64,000 nt of DNA from Candidatus Thalassolituus haligoni. Lineage in GTDB: Bacteria; Pseudomonadota; Gammaproteobacteria; Pseudomonadales; Oceanobacteraceae. The stretch lies in the NCBI RefSeq assembly GCF_041222825.1, contig NZ_CP139482.1:3014001-3078000 (forward strand). The letters run 5' to 3'. The notes beneath the pieces are model-generated. The model had not been told where the DNA came from and searched no databases. It worked only from the letters and a program-made list of their open reading frames with translations. The position numbers and the translations under genes were made by a program. Below are positions 63,856 through 64,000 of the stretch, one piece after another (within the stretch, counting starts at the first letter, position 1; each line of letters starts with the position of its first letter).

Positions 63856-64000
63856 TCAAACGTCGACCACCAGCACCACACTACTGGCTTCAAACAAGGC
63901 GCAAGCCTGTTGCTGCTCTTGCAGTTCCATCTCGTCAAGACTGCGGTTGGAGATAATCGCACTGATGGTTTTGCCATCAGCCAGCGCCAGTACCACATCG
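63856..64000 (-). CDS. ModE-like molybdate-binding (Mop/TOBE) protein, C-terminal fragment
   Basis: Only the last 47 codons are in the window: DVVLALADGKTISAIISNRS and then ALFEASSVVLVVDV. This is the Mop/TOBE molybdate-binding fold, ending as ModE or a stand-alone molbindin would. ModC also ends in a Mop domain, so that is possible. Given the ModE-type operator upstream of modA, the regulator ModE is the favoured reading. Confidence 0.7.
   Translation of the reverse strand, partial: DVVLALADGKTISAIISNRSLDEMELQEQQQACALFEASSVVLVVDV

Overview
The window looks like a chromosomal segment of a free-living, flagellated, probably marine gammaproteobacterium, perhaps of the Oceanospirillaceae type. 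The grounds are a canonical dcw (division and cell wall) cluster, genes for a Gram-negative envelope (OMPLA, porin, Spy/CpxP-like protein), sigma-54 promoters, and gammaproteobacterial-type metabolic genes. The taxonomic placement is inference; there is no rRNA or tRNA gene to anchor it.

Layout. 1-12.4 kb: dcw operon on the minus strand, read mraZ-rsmH-ftsL-ftsI-murE-murF-mraY-murD-ftsW-murG-murC, with most genes overlapping by 4-11 bp; murC runs off the left edge. 12.4-16.6 kb: plus-strand genes for a voltage-gated cation channel, a DUF502 membrane protein, a double cNMP-binding/rhodanese-like protein and a transglutaminase-like protein. 16.6-18.6 kb: fliR-flhB, a flagellar export pair detached from the other flagellar genes, with its own sigma-54-type promoter. 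18.9-23.7 kb: glycine cleavage genes gcvT, gcvH and gcvP. 23.7-26.6 kb: a decayed accessory stretch with a frameshifted secreted-protein gene, a small HTH regulator with twin palindromic operators, a tiny two-helix membrane ORF, a bacteriohemerythrin, a 275-bp element bounded by inverted repeats, and a deleted class III aminotransferase.

26.6-37.9 kb: a probable catabolic island. It has a LysR regulator, a NitT/TauT-type ABC importer, a GMC oxidoreductase, an opposing operon (flavin monooxygenase, atypical RidA, DUF1028, ArgE-like M20 hydrolase) and a PuuC-like aldehyde dehydrogenase. Together they suggest import and oxidation of an amine, amide or N-acyl compound; the substrate is unknown. 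38-45.2 kb: small stress and redox genes and a broken PilJ-domain gene. 45.3-48.3 kb: a divergent pair, a GNAT/C39-peptidase fusion and a RimK-like ATP-grasp ligase, which is the best candidate for a poorly described modification system. 48.4-55.5 kb: cytochrome b561, a DUF1501/DUF1800 exported pair, an ATP-NAD kinase-like protein, phospholipase A and a zinc-ribbon protein. 55.5-58.5 kb: a MITE-like element, an MFS transporter, and a Phd/ParE toxin-antitoxin module with a long palindromic operator and flanking inverted repeats, followed by a TetR remnant.

58.5-64 kb: an amtB operon with a sigma-54 promoter and an NtrC site, a YigZ-family gene, then a molybdate locus. In that locus a porin and modA diverge from a ModE-type operator, and a ModE-like gene enters from the right edge. 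No rRNA, tRNA, CRISPR array or intact insertion sequence was found.
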